NCBI GenBank assembly: GCA_021825285.1
Contig: JAKAHW010000025.1
Coordinates: 1-10,272, forward strand
DNA: 10,272 bases
Source: a bacterium
GTDB taxonomy: Bacteria > Patescibacteria > Microgenomatia > Levybacterales > GWA1-39-11
Direction of reading: 5' to 3'
Position 1 is the first letter of the stretch; each line of letters opens with the position of its first letter. Of the stretch, positions 1 through 6,888 are shown one piece after another. Position numbers and translations under genes: made by a program. The notes under the pieces are model-generated. The model did not search any database and was not told where the DNA came from. It worked only from the letters and a program-made list of their open reading frames with translations.

Positions 1-333
1 GATGAGAGAGTCCGTTCTTTGGTTGACTATGAAATTTCTATCGGAGATTTCGTTATGTCCGGAGGAGAACTCCCTGCAATGCTAATAGTTGAGAGTGTTG
101 CCCGCCTTGTTCCAAAAGTCCTAGATAAAGAAGAAGCAAGCGCCTTTGAATCTTTCTCAAGAATAAACAGTAAACGAATTTTAGAGCATCCACAATATAC
201 AAGACCGGGGAAATACAAAGGAAAATCTGTTCCAAAAGCGTTACTTTCCGGGAATCCAAAAATTGTTGACAAATTTAGACTTCAAAAAGCCATAAACTTA
301 ACTCGTAAAAGAAGGCCCGACCTACTTAAATAG
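1..333 (+). CDS. trmD: tRNA (guanine-N1-)-methyltransferase TrmD, C-terminal part (5' end outside window)
   Basis: The frame is open from base 1 and ends at TAG 331-333, giving about 110 C-terminal residues of a protein usually 220-250 long. TrmD uses S-adenosylmethionine to methylate N1 of G37 in tRNAs, which prevents +1 frameshifting. The sequence begins DERV and continues with the highly conserved block ISIGDFVMSGGELPA, part of the SPOUT trefoil-knot region; its Asp (IGD) matches the proposed catalytic Asp169 of E. coli TrmD. The C-terminal domain has the family signatures HPQYTRP, VPKALLSGNP and RKRRPDLL, and the protein stops right after the last one, so it lacks the longer tail seen in proteobacteria. 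The N-terminal SAM-binding half lies outside the window. The gene converges on pilO with 4 bp between stop codons. Identification is firm. Confidence 0.95.
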   Translation, partial: DERVRSLVDYEISIGDFVMSGGELPAMLIVESVARLVPKVLDKEEASAFESFSRINSKRILEHPQYTRPGKYKGKSVPKALLSGNPKIVDKFRLQKAINLTRKRRPDLLK

Positions 334-337
334 TAGG
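321..337. terminator. Small hairpin between convergent trmD and pilO (possible weak terminator)
   Basis: CCTACT (321-326) and AGTAGG (332-337) are perfect inverted repeats with a 5-nt loop, overlapping the trmD stop codon and filling the 4-bp gap before the pilO stop. Six pairs with no clean T-run on either side make only a weak candidate. It is listed because it is the only structure at the meeting point of the two opposing genes. Confidence 0.3.
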
Positions 338-982
338 CTATTTATCCCAATCTTTTAATTGATCAAGAATCTGTTGCTCTGAAGCACTTATTGGAGAAAG
401 TTGATCTTGTTTGGATAAATTAGTTAAGTCGTAAGGCTTATAAAAAAAACTCATTGTTATAGTGGTTGTATCTTCTACGCCTGAGATTTTTTTCACTTCG
501 GATAAAGGTAATTTTTTGTGCATTTCTTCAACAAACTTCACAAGACCTAAAGAGGAAAGAGCTTTTATCGTGGCTTCAACAGTTATCGCTGGAAAACCTG
601 AAACAGCAGAAGCCACATCAGCTTTATCCCCATAAACATCTCCAACTTTTAGGGAGAAGCTGGACAACTCAACATTTGCAATAGATGAAGCAGATGTTAG
701 GGCGGAAAATATCAAAGATAAATCCTTTGAAGAAGGCAAAGCTTTTGTTAGTGTTGAAAAATTCGTCTTTGAGGCAGAATCGTCAACTTTACTTAAAGTT
801 TCGTAAGTTTTTTCAAGTTTTGCAACTTGGCTTTTCTTCGTTTCAATATCTTGCCTAATATTTTGGATCTCTGAGACTTGCGGAAGTACTATGGTTAACA
901 AAATAAAAAAGGATGCGAGTAAAAGGCCTGCCGGAAACAAATAAGTTTTGTATTTTAAATATAACGGTCTAAATTCTTGCAT
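338..982 (-). CDS. pilO: PilO-like type IV pilus alignment-complex protein
   Basis: This is a protein of about 214 residues with the PilO layout: a short cytoplasmic N-terminus, one membrane segment (about residues 14-34), a heptad-rich coiled coil (about 35-65, rich in I, L, K and E), then a mixed alpha/beta ferredoxin-like domain outside the membrane. PilO pairs with PilN and links the cytoplasmic PilM ring to the extracytoplasmic part of the pilus machine. I chose ATG 980-982 because GGA lies 5 nt upstream; an in-frame TTG at 989-991 would add three residues. It is the last gene of the minus-strand run, 18 bp after pilN. Sequence conservation in PilO is low, so the call rests on topology, length and position after pilM-pilN. 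No pilP or pilQ follows, because trmD lies immediately beyond. Confidence 0.82.
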   Translation of the reverse strand: MQEFRPLYLKYKTYLFPAGLLLASFFILLTIVLPQVSEIQNIRQDIETKKSQVAKLEKTYETLSKVDDSASKTNFSTLTKALPSSKDLSLIFSALTSASSIANVELSSFSLKVGDVYGDKADVASAVSGFPAITVEATIKALSSLGLVKFVEEMHKKLPLSEVKKISGVEDTTTITMSFFYKPYDLTNLSKQDQLSPISASEQQILDQLKDWDK

Positions 983-1000
983 ATTTTCCAAAAAAAATTA

Positions 1001-1528
1001 TCATTTAATAAATCGGAAATCTAAATTAAATGAATATCCTCCTTTACTCTCTTCAAAAGACTTAAAATCAACTTTTGATAAATTATTAATTTTTACATTT
1101 TTTAATTTTTCCTCAAGAAGATTATCAACTGCAGAAAGATCAGAGGTTGTAAGCCTAAAAGTCACCACATTTTCTGTACCCTCCACTGAATTAATTAAAA
1201 AATTTGGTGGAAAAATACTTACGATCGATTGAATTTTTGTGCTTAAATTTTTTCTTGTTTTTATAATTTTGTCGATATTCACAAGTCTATCCTGAATAAG
1301 GATAGTCCTTTCTCGAGTTTGGGAAAATGAAGTCAATTTTGTCCTTAAATCCTGCTCATTCTGGGTATACAAGGACAGGTTGTTTTTTAAAGAAAAGACT
1401 GTTGCAAGAAGAGATGCTGCCGCGATGAAAAACAATGTAAAAACAACCAAAGAGAATAACGTTATAAATCTTATCGCTTTTCTTGCCTGCCTCTTTTTCT
1501 CTGTAATTAAGTTTATTTGGGTACTCAT
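1001..1528 (-). CDS. pilN: PilN-like type IV pilus alignment-complex protein
   Basis: This 175-residue protein starts MSTQINLI. The INL(L/I) motif at residues 5-8 is the short cytoplasmic peptide by which PilN binds a groove on PilM. A basic stretch (KKRQARK) and one transmembrane helix (about 19-47) follow, then a coiled-coil region and a C-terminal alpha/beta domain that would pair with PilO. The ATG (1526-1528) overlaps the pilM stop as ATGA, so translation is probably coupled and the two partners made in equal amounts. The stop is TGA. Length and topology match PilN of other bacteria. The motif and the gene order pilM-pilN-pilO support each other. Confidence 0.88.
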   Translation of the reverse strand: MSTQINLITEKKRQARKAIRFITLFSLVVFTLFFIAAASLLATVFSLKNNLSLYTQNEQDLRTKLTSFSQTRERTILIQDRLVNIDKIIKTRKNLSTKIQSIVSIFPPNFLINSVEGTENVVTFRLTTSDLSAVDNLLEEKLKNVKINNLSKVDFKSFEESKGGYSFNLDFRFIK

Positions 1529-2556
1529 GTCAAATCTCTCAAAGCAAGCCCTACGACAACATTATAGGAAGGGGCTTCTATCTGAACCTCATTTGGCACG
1601 TTAGCTATTCCGTATGAAGACCACGCATTCCCAAGCACTACTTGAAGTCCCAAAGCATTTGTAAAATAAAAATCTATCCCGGGAAGAAGAGAGCTTCCGC
1701 CTGATAGAACCAGTTGATTTATTTCTTCGTTATTGTTTTTTTCTTTATAGGAAAGAGTTGATTTTTTGATGTCGGAAATTATTGATTCAAGTATAGGTTG
1801 AAGAGATTTTCCGATTTTCCCCTCAAAGGTTTCCTGCTTTAGGCCATAAGCTTTTTTAAAACTTTCAGCCTGCACAATATCTATTCCCAAATCAATTGAT
1901 ATTGCGCGTGTTATAGCAAGCCCTCCCAATGGTGTTGAAAAAACCATATCAATTGTTCCATTTTTTACAATTGCCATTATTGTCATGGATGCTCCGATAT
2001 GAACGATTATGCTTGGGGAAGGGACATTTAGAACGGGGAACAGACTCCTATGAACGGAAATTATTTCGGTTTCTATTGTTTGGGGAACCAAATCCGCAAG
2101 TTCAAGAATTTTCTCATATTTTTCAAGAATAGGGAACGGTGCGGCAACAAGCATTACCGACATGAAATTTTTTCCATCTCTTTGTTGCTTCCCTAAAATT
2201 TGCCAGTCTGTTCTGACCTGATCCAAAGGCAAAGGAATATATTGCTCCATTTCCCATTTAAGAGCTGCATTTAATTCCTGCTCAGAAAGCTCCGGCATTT
2301 CAATTACCCGCGTATAAACCTGGCTTTCAGGAATTGAAACATTAACGTTTTTCGATGTAAAATTTCCGCTTGCCAACATTTCTTTTATTTTGTCAGCCAA
2401 ATTTTTTTGGTCTGAAAGAGATTCAGACAGTATCCCTTTAGTATTTGATGGCGAAACGGCAATTGATTCCAAAACGTAAGATCCATTTTGACCGCCTAAT
2501 AATGCAGCCTTAATAGATGTCGTTCCGATATCTAAGCCAAAGGTTTTTGCTTTCAT
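1525..2556 (-). CDS. pilM: PilM, actin-like ATPase of the type IV pilus alignment complex
   Basis: This 343-residue cytoplasmic protein of the FtsA/actin fold is the usual PilM length. The phosphate-1 loop DIGTTSIK is at residues 9-16, the block ALKWEMEQYIPLPLDQV typical of PilM at 98-114, the phosphate-2 loop VHIGAS at 185-190 and the adenosine-binding motif LSGGSSLLPG at 284-293. PilM binds ATP and the N-terminal tail of PilN, and in known systems it communicates with PilB and PilC on the cytoplasmic face. Its ATG follows the TAA of the PilX-like gene directly (TAAATG), and its TGA overlaps the pilN start, so the three genes are very tightly packed. No Shine-Dalgarno sequence precedes it, so coupling is likely. 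Identification is firm. Confidence 0.95.
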   Translation of the reverse strand: MKAKTFGLDIGTTSIKAALLGGQNGSYVLESIAVSPSNTKGILSESLSDQKNLADKIKEMLASGNFTSKNVNVSIPESQVYTRVIEMPELSEQELNAALKWEMEQYIPLPLDQVRTDWQILGKQQRDGKNFMSVMLVAAPFPILEKYEKILELADLVPQTIETEIISVHRSLFPVLNVPSPSIIVHIGASMTIMAIVKNGTIDMVFSTPLGGLAITRAISIDLGIDIVQAESFKKAYGLKQETFEGKIGKSLQPILESIISDIKKSTLSYKEKNNNEEINQLVLSGGSSLLPGIDFYFTNALGLQVVLGNAWSSYGIANVPNEVQIEAPSYNVVVGLALRDLT

Positions 2557-3390
2557 TTATTGAGAAACTATAGCGTAGGGAAATATCTCAAGTGGAATCT
2601 GTGGATAGGACGAAAAATAAGAGACTTTCCTCACAGTATCACCTGATTTTCCTGTTGAATTAACTACTTTTCCTTGATTTGGCAAAAAATCCGAAGCGAT
2701 AATTCCGACCTGGGTAGAATTAAAGATCGGAATAACTTTCATAATCAACCCCCTGGTTATAGAAAAAGAGACTTGATTAGAATACTGGAGTGTAACACCC
2801 TCAATATTGGATGAAATCGCGGAAACGCTTTCTCCTCCGCTTGAACGGGAGGAAGGAGAGCAGGGGTCAAAGAAATGCTTCTCAAGCGATGGGTTTGCCT
2901 TATCTCCATAAACAATTAAAACTTCCAAAGCCGGGGTTGTGCTACTTCCAAATGTATTTGTACATTTGTTTGTTTGAGAAGTAGTTCCCCAAAACAAATT
3001 AACCGTTACGGGGCTTTTTGGCGGAGCTCCCAAAGCATTATCGTAATTCGGGTAATCGGATAGCCAAACGTCAACTCCAGTATCCTGATCAACTATTCCG
3101 CCCCCGTTTAAAAGAAAGTTTTTCCCATTTATGCTTGAAACCGAAGTTGAATAGGTGGAGTTATTTGAGAGAGAATTCTGGGCAACTCCGTTTGAAACCG
3201 AAGACTTCAGCACATTTTCTATTCCTGCTTCTGCTGCCTGAAAAGCTCTTTGTGACTCTTCGTTTTGTTTTGAAATTTTTACGTTTGTGATGGATCTTGA
3301 AACAACAGAAAGTCCTACGGTTAACGCCAATATCATTGTTAGAACCACTATTAATAATACCTGCCCTTTTTGGGATTCAAGTCTTTTCAT
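2557..3390 (-). CDS. PilX-like minor pilin / pilus assembly protein
   Basis: This 277-residue protein starts MKRLESQKGQ and then has a hydrophobic helix (about 10-30). Around residues 49-56 it has AFQAAEAG, the signature of the PilX N-terminal family (consensus R-x-A-F-x-A-A-E-A-G). A processing site after Gly9 is possible, but position +5 of the mature form would be Ile, not Glu; GspK- and PilX-type tip components can also differ here. The rest is a Ser/Asn/Gly-rich extracellular domain with only two Cys. It begins a new transcription block (promoter at 3401-3430) and runs directly into pilM. By analogy it would be part of the minor-pilin priming complex at the fibre tip. The family call is good; the exact role is inferred. 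Confidence 0.75.
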   Translation of the reverse strand: MKRLESQKGQVLLIVVLTMILALTVGLSVVSRSITNVKISKQNEESQRAFQAAEAGIENVLKSSVSNGVAQNSLSNNSTYSTSVSSINGKNFLLNGGGIVDQDTGVDVWLSDYPNYDNALGAPPKSPVTVNLFWGTTSQTNKCTNTFGSSTTPALEVLIVYGDKANPSLEKHFFDPCSPSSRSSGGESVSAISSNIEGVTLQYSNQVSFSITRGLIMKVIPIFNSTQVGIIASDFLPNQGKVVNSTGKSGDTVRKVSYFSSYPQIPLEIFPYAIVSQ

Positions 3391-3400
3391 TCCTACATTA

Positions 3401-3430
3401 ATAATAGAACTTATTCTTTAATTATGTCAA
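3401..3430 (-). promoter_or_regulatory. Internal promoter for the PilX-like gene and pilMNO
   Basis: On the minus strand, TTGACA (3425-3430) is followed after 18 bp by TATTAT (3401-3406), matching the sigma-70 consensus at 6/6 and 5/6 positions. It fills the 50-bp gap after the PilW-like stop codon, one of the two widest gaps in this otherwise packed run. Only 10 nt separate the -10 box from the ATG at 3390, so the expected transcript starts within a few bases of the start codon. Confidence 0.7.
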
Positions 3431-3440
3431 GACAAAAACT

Positions 3441-3998
3441 TTACGGATTAAAATTACGAAGTGAAGCCGAACTATTAAATCTCGCTTTCGCCTTGGAATC
3501 AAGAAAGGTTGATGACTTGTCAGTTAAAGTAAACTCAAAACCGACAATTGGCAGGGAATATGGATCTCCAGAAATCTGAGTACTGCAATAAAAAAGGCAG
3601 GGGCTTGACGAGTCTATTTGAACTTGATTTGTATCTATGAGACTCACGGGCGTCATTGTACCGCTTTGCGAAGATATTGTCCCACCGGAACAAGAAAGGA
3701 TAGTAACACCACCATCATAACCCTTTAAGGAAATCGAAGAAGCACTAGGACTCGCCGTGCAATCAGTGAAAGGAACACCTCCAACTTGGACAACAGACTG
3801 GGAACCTATAATTAAATTTGAGATAGCCGAGACAACATAATTTCCATTTTGCGCAACCGCTGTCGTGATGGAAGTCTTATTGCCTCCTCGAAGAGTCGAG
3901 TAGAGGATTCCTGCCAGAATTGAAGAAATAATAACCAATATCCCTACTACTGTAAGTAATTCAACTATTGTAAAACCGTTTGTTTTGTTTTTGTTCAT
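3441..3998 (-). CDS. Minor type IV prepilin, PilW-like
   Basis: This 185-residue prepilin has an 8-residue leader, MNKNKTNG, cut by PilD before FTIVELLTVVG. Glu at +5 is present and is followed by the usual hydrophobic helix of about 22 residues. After it comes a region with QNGNYVVSAISNLIIGSQ, reminiscent of PilW/GspJ-type minor pilins, then a Ser/Thr/Gly-rich globular domain with four Cys that could form two disulfides. Its ATG overlaps the stop of the upstream PilV-like gene (ATGA), and a 50-bp gap holding a promoter separates it from the PilX-like gene. The prepilin call is firm; the PilW sub-assignment rests on gene order (FimT, PilV, PilW, PilX) and weak similarity. Confidence 0.8.
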   Translation of the reverse strand: MNKNKTNGFTIVELLTVVGILVIISSILAGILYSTLRGGNKTSITTAVAQNGNYVVSAISNLIIGSQSVVQVGGVPFTDCTASPSASSISLKGYDGGVTILSCSGGTISSQSGTMTPVSLIDTNQVQIDSSSPCLFYCSTQISGDPYSLPIVGFEFTLTDKSSTFLDSKAKARFNSSASLRNFNP

Positions 3999-4471
3999 AA
4001 GGCAGGTACCGGATTTGTCTGGTCAGAAAAGCAGGAAACAAGGGAAGATTTGTGGCAAAATCTATTTGCTCCCTGACACTTTCCGCTTGACCAGGAAACA
4101 TTCACCGTAACACGATTTGCGCTTCCACATTCGGCTCCCGTATCAAAAACTGCTGTTCTAATAAAGGCTCCGGCAAGATTAACCTTGGTTATGTCACAAG
4201 GATTGGTTGGATTTGTAATACTTCTGAAAATATTTCCGTCATCAAAACAATAAGTACCCGAAAGGCCAAGATAAGTTGAGGGATTATTATTACGAAGATA
4301 TCTGACATACTCCATGCCTTGTTGAGCATATTTACCGCTTTGAGTTTGGTTTTTTATAAAAACAGAATTATTAACGCTTGCGGTAACCACAACAGCAATA
4401 GCAGCAAGAGTTATAAGTATTGCTCCCAAAGCAACTGTAATCTCCAAAAGCGTTTGACCTTTGTTTTTCAT
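3995..4471 (-). CDS. Minor type IV prepilin, PilV-like
   Basis: This 158-residue prepilin has one of the shortest leaders possible, MKNKG, cut before QTLLEITVALG. Glu at +5 is present, while the first mature residue is Gln instead of Phe. The hydrophobic helix (about 6-30) is followed by GKYAQQGMEYVRYLRNNN, close to the 'A-x-x-x-x-E-x-x-R' pattern of PilV/GspI-type minor pilins. Six Cys lie in the extracellular part, suggesting up to three disulfides. Both ends overlap neighbours by ATGA junctions (FimT-like gene upstream, PilW-like gene downstream), so the three minor pilins are probably translated as a coupled set. The prepilin call is firm, the PilV assignment moderate. Confidence 0.8.
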   Translation of the reverse strand: MKNKGQTLLEITVALGAILITLAAIAVVVTASVNNSVFIKNQTQSGKYAQQGMEYVRYLRNNNPSTYLGLSGTYCFDDGNIFRSITNPTNPCDITKVNLAGAFIRTAVFDTGAECGSANRVTVNVSWSSGKCQGANRFCHKSSLVSCFSDQTNPVPAL

Positions 4472-4995
4472 TGCGAAACGTTTCCTATCGAATCAATATT
4501 CAAAACTGATTGCTTATTGAAACCTTTTAAGGTAATCGAACATGAACCGCCGGTGAGAGATCCGGAAATCGCATTAAAGCCAAGAACGCTACAGGTAGTA
4601 GAAGCATCCAAAGTTACTCCTTTTGGAAAGGTTTTTGTCTGAACAGGAGTATCAACGCTATTACAAATCATGTCTATCTCATAATCCGGAGCTCCTGCCC
4701 CCCTGCAGGTTGCTTTGGCGCATACAACTACTTTGTATCCATTTAAAAAGCTTGCGTCAGGACAAGACGGAGGCTTAACAGAAGAAATAGCATTAAACTT
4801 TGCAAAATCAATTGCTTCTTTAAAGTTCTTTGCGCTTTGAACGAGTGTTTGTTTTTTATTATAATCAGAAAAGGAAGCAAATCCGAGACCCGAAACAATT
4901 GCCATCAAAACGAACACAACAAGAATTTCTACAATCGTAAAACCTCTGTTTTGAACCACAATATCGGAAAGCTTGGGGAGGAATAATCTTTTCAT
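4468..4995 (-). CDS. Minor type IV prepilin, FimT/GspH-like
   Basis: This prepilin is about 175 residues long with an 18-residue leader ending QNRG, cut before FTIVEILVVFVLM. Glu at +5 is present. The segment after the helix, QSAKNFKEAIDFAKFNAISS, matches the FimT/GspH pattern in which an alpha helix links to a small beta domain. Five Cys are visible beyond the helix. I prefer ATG 4993-4995; an in-frame TTG at 4999-5001 would add two residues. The start lies 8 bp after the upstream prepilin stop and the TGA stop overlaps the PilV-like start. In known systems FimT/GspH proteins sit in the minor-pilin priming complex, and some FimT proteins bind DNA for uptake; DNA binding here is not shown by anything I can see. 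Confidence 0.8.
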   Translation of the reverse strand: MKRLFLPKLSDIVVQNRGFTIVEILVVFVLMAIVSGLGFASFSDYNKKQTLVQSAKNFKEAIDFAKFNAISSVKPPSCPDASFLNGYKVVVCAKATCRGAGAPDYEIDMICNSVDTPVQTKTFPKGVTLDASTTCSVLGFNAISGSLTGGSCSITLKGFNKQSVLNIDSIGNVSQ

Positions 4996-5003
4996 TCTCA
5001 AAA

Positions 5004-5459
5004 TTAGGGTTGAGTCACTTTATAAGCTGCCACAGCGCAAGAGCCATTAGACGAATCTTTCTCTGTATCATTTTGATTTTCAAGACACGCAACTATGGAA
5101 TACGTAAGCCCGGAATCAAGAGTGGAATACGTATAAGCAGTAACGGTACTTGGATCACAAGGAACTTTTTGCATATAAGTATTGCCACCGCTTATCCATG
5201 TGCTGCCACACGTTGTGAACGGAGAGCTGGTTGGATAGCTACCGTTGTCTGACCTGTACATTTCAAGTGCAGATTGCATTTGGCGAAGGTCTGATTTCCT
5301 CTGAGCGTCCCTACCTCTTTGCCTGACTCCTACAAAATTTGCCATAAGAAAACCGATAAGAACGGCAATTATGGAAATTACTACAAGAAGCTCAACAAGA
5401 GAGAATCCCTTTCTATATTGACTGACGACTGACGACTGACGATTTAGTAATTTAAACAC
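5004..5459 (-). CDS. Type IV prepilin, GspG-like (second of two), with heptad-repeat-encoded leader
   Basis: This 151-residue prepilin has leader MFKLLNRQSSVVSQYRKG (18 residues), cut before FSLVELLVVIS. Glu at +5 is present. After the helix it reads RGRDAQRKSDLRQMQSALEMY then NGSYP, the typical GspG-like pattern of many Gram-positive and CPR pilins; four Cys follow. The start is GTG at 5457-5459: no ATG is available and an in-frame TAA lies two codons upstream, so this start is well constrained. Leader residues 7-13 (RQSSVVS) are encoded by three perfect copies of a 7-bp unit. A promoter built partly from a different heptad array sits directly upstream. Confidence 0.85.
   Translation of the reverse strand: MFKLLNRQSSVVSQYRKGFSLVELLVVISIIAVLIGFLMANFVGVRQRGRDAQRKSDLRQMQSALEMYRSDNGSYPTSSPFTTCGSTWISGGNTYMQKVPCDPSTVTAYTYSTLDSGLTYSIVACLENQNDTEKDSSNGSCAVAAYKVTQP
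5421..5441 (-). repeat. Three perfect tandem copies of a 7-bp unit inside a prepilin leader
   Basis: The unit ACTGACG on the plus strand (CGTCAGT in coding sense) is repeated exactly three times at 5421-5427, 5428-5434 and 5435-5441. Seven bases read in triplets give a 7-residue cycle, here RQSSVVS of the leader that PilD would remove. Confidence 0.9.
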
Positions 5460-5463
5460 TAAT

Positions 5464-5491
5464 TAAATAGTAGATAATAAATAGTAAATAG
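5464..5491 (-). repeat. Heptad repeat array (CTATTTA type) in the gap before a prepilin gene
   Basis: There are four 7-bp units on the plus strand: TAAATAG (5464), TAGATAA (5471), TAAATAG (5478) and TAAATAG (5485). In the sense of the downstream gene the unit is CTATTTA. The array fills most of the 40-bp gap between two prepilin genes. It has the same orientation and a related sequence to the arrays before pilB and in the leader of the next prepilin. Confidence 0.8.
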
Positions 5492-5495
5492 TCAA
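5467..5495 (-). promoter_or_regulatory. Possible promoter built from the heptad array
   Basis: On the minus strand, TTGACT (5490-5495) is followed after 17 bp by TACTAT (5467-5472), then by 7 nt and the GTG start at 5459. The -35 box matches 5/6 and the -10 box 4/6 of the sigma-70 consensus. The -10 box is part of the heptad units and the spacer is entirely heptads. The spacing to the start codon matches the other promoters in the window. Confidence 0.45.
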
Positions 5496-5499
5496 TTCC

Positions 5500-6057
5500 C
5501 TAAGGAGACGTGTTTGGGCTTGAAATCCCGTAATTACAAGTCCCTCCGCAGGCAGTAGAAGCAATAGAGTTGGTAGCAAGACTAGGGCAAGCTCCTCCTC
5601 CTGCAACACAAAGCTGTGGGTCATTCGTTCTGTCTAAAGATGCATAAAGCCAATAACTTTGGCCGGAGGAGAAATATACATAGGTCTTGGAAGAACTTGG
5701 GTCTTTTGGAAGAATATCCATGTAAGACGGGGGCCAAGAATTACCCCAAGCAAGCAGTGTCTCCGTAACGTCAATTTTATTTACTATTTGATAAGAAGCG
5801 CTGTCCGGAGGATTCATGCTGCTTCTTGGATAGGTTCCATGATCTTGATAATATTGTTCCAAAACCTTTGAAATTTGCGATAAGTCATTTTTCCTCCTTG
5901 AGTCCTGAGCCTTTCTGAATTGGGTCGCAGGATCCAAAAGTCCGATTACTACGGCTGACAAAATACCAATCATAGCAATAACTACAAGAAGTTCTACTAA
6001 GGTAAAACCCTTACTAGTGATTAGGGAATAGTGACTAGGGAATAGTTTATTTTCCAT
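5500..6057 (-). CDS. Type IV prepilin, GspG-like (first of two), with heptad-repeat-encoded leader
   Basis: This 185-residue prepilin has a 17-residue leader ending LITSKG, cut before FTLVELLVVIAMIG. Glu at +5 is present. The segment QDSRRKNDLSQISKVLEQYYQ then HGTYP is the typical post-helix GspG-like signature; DP-x-S and four to five Cys follow, with a Gly/Ser/Thr-rich tail. The ATG (6055-6057) lies 6 bp after the pilD stop. Leader residues about 5-16 (LFPSHYSLITSK) are encoded by a degenerate 7-bp tandem repeat. It is more likely a core or minor fibre subunit than an assembly factor, but which pilin is the main subunit cannot be read from sequence alone. Confidence 0.85.
   Translation of the reverse strand: MENKLFPSHYSLITSKGFTLVELLVVIAMIGILSAVVIGLLDPATQFRKAQDSRRKNDLSQISKVLEQYYQDHGTYPRSSMNPPDSASYQIVNKIDVTETLLAWGNSWPPSYMDILPKDPSSSKTYVYFSSGQSYWLYASLDRTNDPQLCVAGGGACPSLATNSIASTACGGTCNYGISSPNTSP
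6011..6045 (-). repeat. Heptad repeat array (CTAATCA/CTATTCC type) coding a prepilin leader
   Basis: Five 7-bp units on the plus strand: TTACTAG (6011), TGATTAG (6018), GGAATAG (6025), TGACTAG (6032) and GGAATAG (6039). Each ends in TAG. In coding sense they read as CTA-initial heptads, the same type as upstream of pilB, but here the array is translated, giving most of the prepilin leader up to the PilD cleavage site. Confidence 0.85.
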
Positions 6058-6063
6058 ATTCAG

Positions 6064-6837
6064 CTAGAAGAAAGTCTTTAGCGCAAAATCTATTATGGCT
6101 TGTCCAAAAAAGTAGGAAAAAGCAGCTGCAAAAATCAGGAAAGGACCGAAAGGAATTGTACTTTTCTGGAAACTCTTTTTCCCCCATAAAACCAGTATGA
6201 TAGATACCAATGCGCCTGTCAAGAAAGCTACGTAAAAAGCAGTAATTACGTTTGGAAACCCGAGGAAAAAACCTAAAGGAAATGCTAACTTCACGTCTCC
6301 AAACCCCATACCTTTTCCTCTTGTTATTAAATTCAGGAACAAAAAAAATAAAGAAAAACCAAGTCCTGCTTCAAACCTATTTAAGAAAGAGTAGGGCATA
6401 AAAATTACAGAGTAGAAAACAACAATTACAAGAAATGCCAAGACTAATTGGTCAGGAATAATTCCAAAGTCCAAATCCGATAAAAAAATTGCAATAAAAA
6501 TAATTGAAACAACTAGAAGATAGATAAGCTGAAACACGTTTGAACCAAAATTTAAGTAGTAAAGGTATAAAGAAACAAAAGTAAATCCTGCAAAAATCTC
6601 GACATATAAAAGCTTTTTGGGAATTTTTGCTTTGCAACTTCTGCATTTTCCCTTTTGAAGAAGGTAAGAGACAATTGGAACAAGCTCGAATGGCGCGAGT
6701 TTTCTTCGGCAAGAAACACAATGCGACCTATTAACCAAAACTGATTCTCCTTTTGGTAATCTTTCAGCTAAAACTCCTGTGAAGCTCCCAAAGACAGATC
6801 CAATAAAGAAAACCAAAAACAGAGCTAATAATTCCAC
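6064..6837 (-). CDS. pilD: PilD, type IV prepilin peptidase / N-methyltransferase
   Basis: This 257-residue polytopic membrane protein, the usual size for the family, removes prepilin leaders and methylates the new N-terminus. The N-terminal region has GSFTGVLAERLP (17-28) and two Cys pairs, C40-V-S-C43 and C65-R-S-C68, forming the zinc-binding cytoplasmic loop of the two-function A24 peptidases. Catalytic aspartates fit SDLDFGIIPD (120-129, first Asp 121) and GMGFGDVKL (176-184, Asp181, the G-x-GD motif). Several hydrophobic helices follow from about residue 79. The start is GTG (6835-6837), 51 bp after the major-type prepilin stop and without a Shine-Dalgarno sequence. As the only peptidase here, it would process the prepilins on both sides. 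Confidence 0.95.
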   Translation of the reverse strand: MELLALFLVFFIGSVFGSFTGVLAERLPKGESVLVNRSHCVSCRRKLAPFELVPIVSYLLQKGKCRSCKAKIPKKLLYVEIFAGFTFVSLYLYYLNFGSNVFQLIYLLVVSIIFIAIFLSDLDFGIIPDQLVLAFLVIVVFYSVIFMPYSFLNRFEAGLGFSLFFLFLNLITRGKGMGFGDVKLAFPLGFFLGFPNVITAFYVAFLTGALVSIILVLWGKKSFQKSTIPFGPFLIFAAAFSYFFGQAIIDFALKTFF

Positions 6838-6888
6838 TAATATATTGAAGCAAATAATGAGAATTTTTTCTACATGTAAAAGAGGAGG

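Noticed and set aside
4319..4642. Plus-strand 107-residue frame across the PilV/FimT junction
   Set aside because: It is antisense to two well-supported prepilins and has no recognisable motif.
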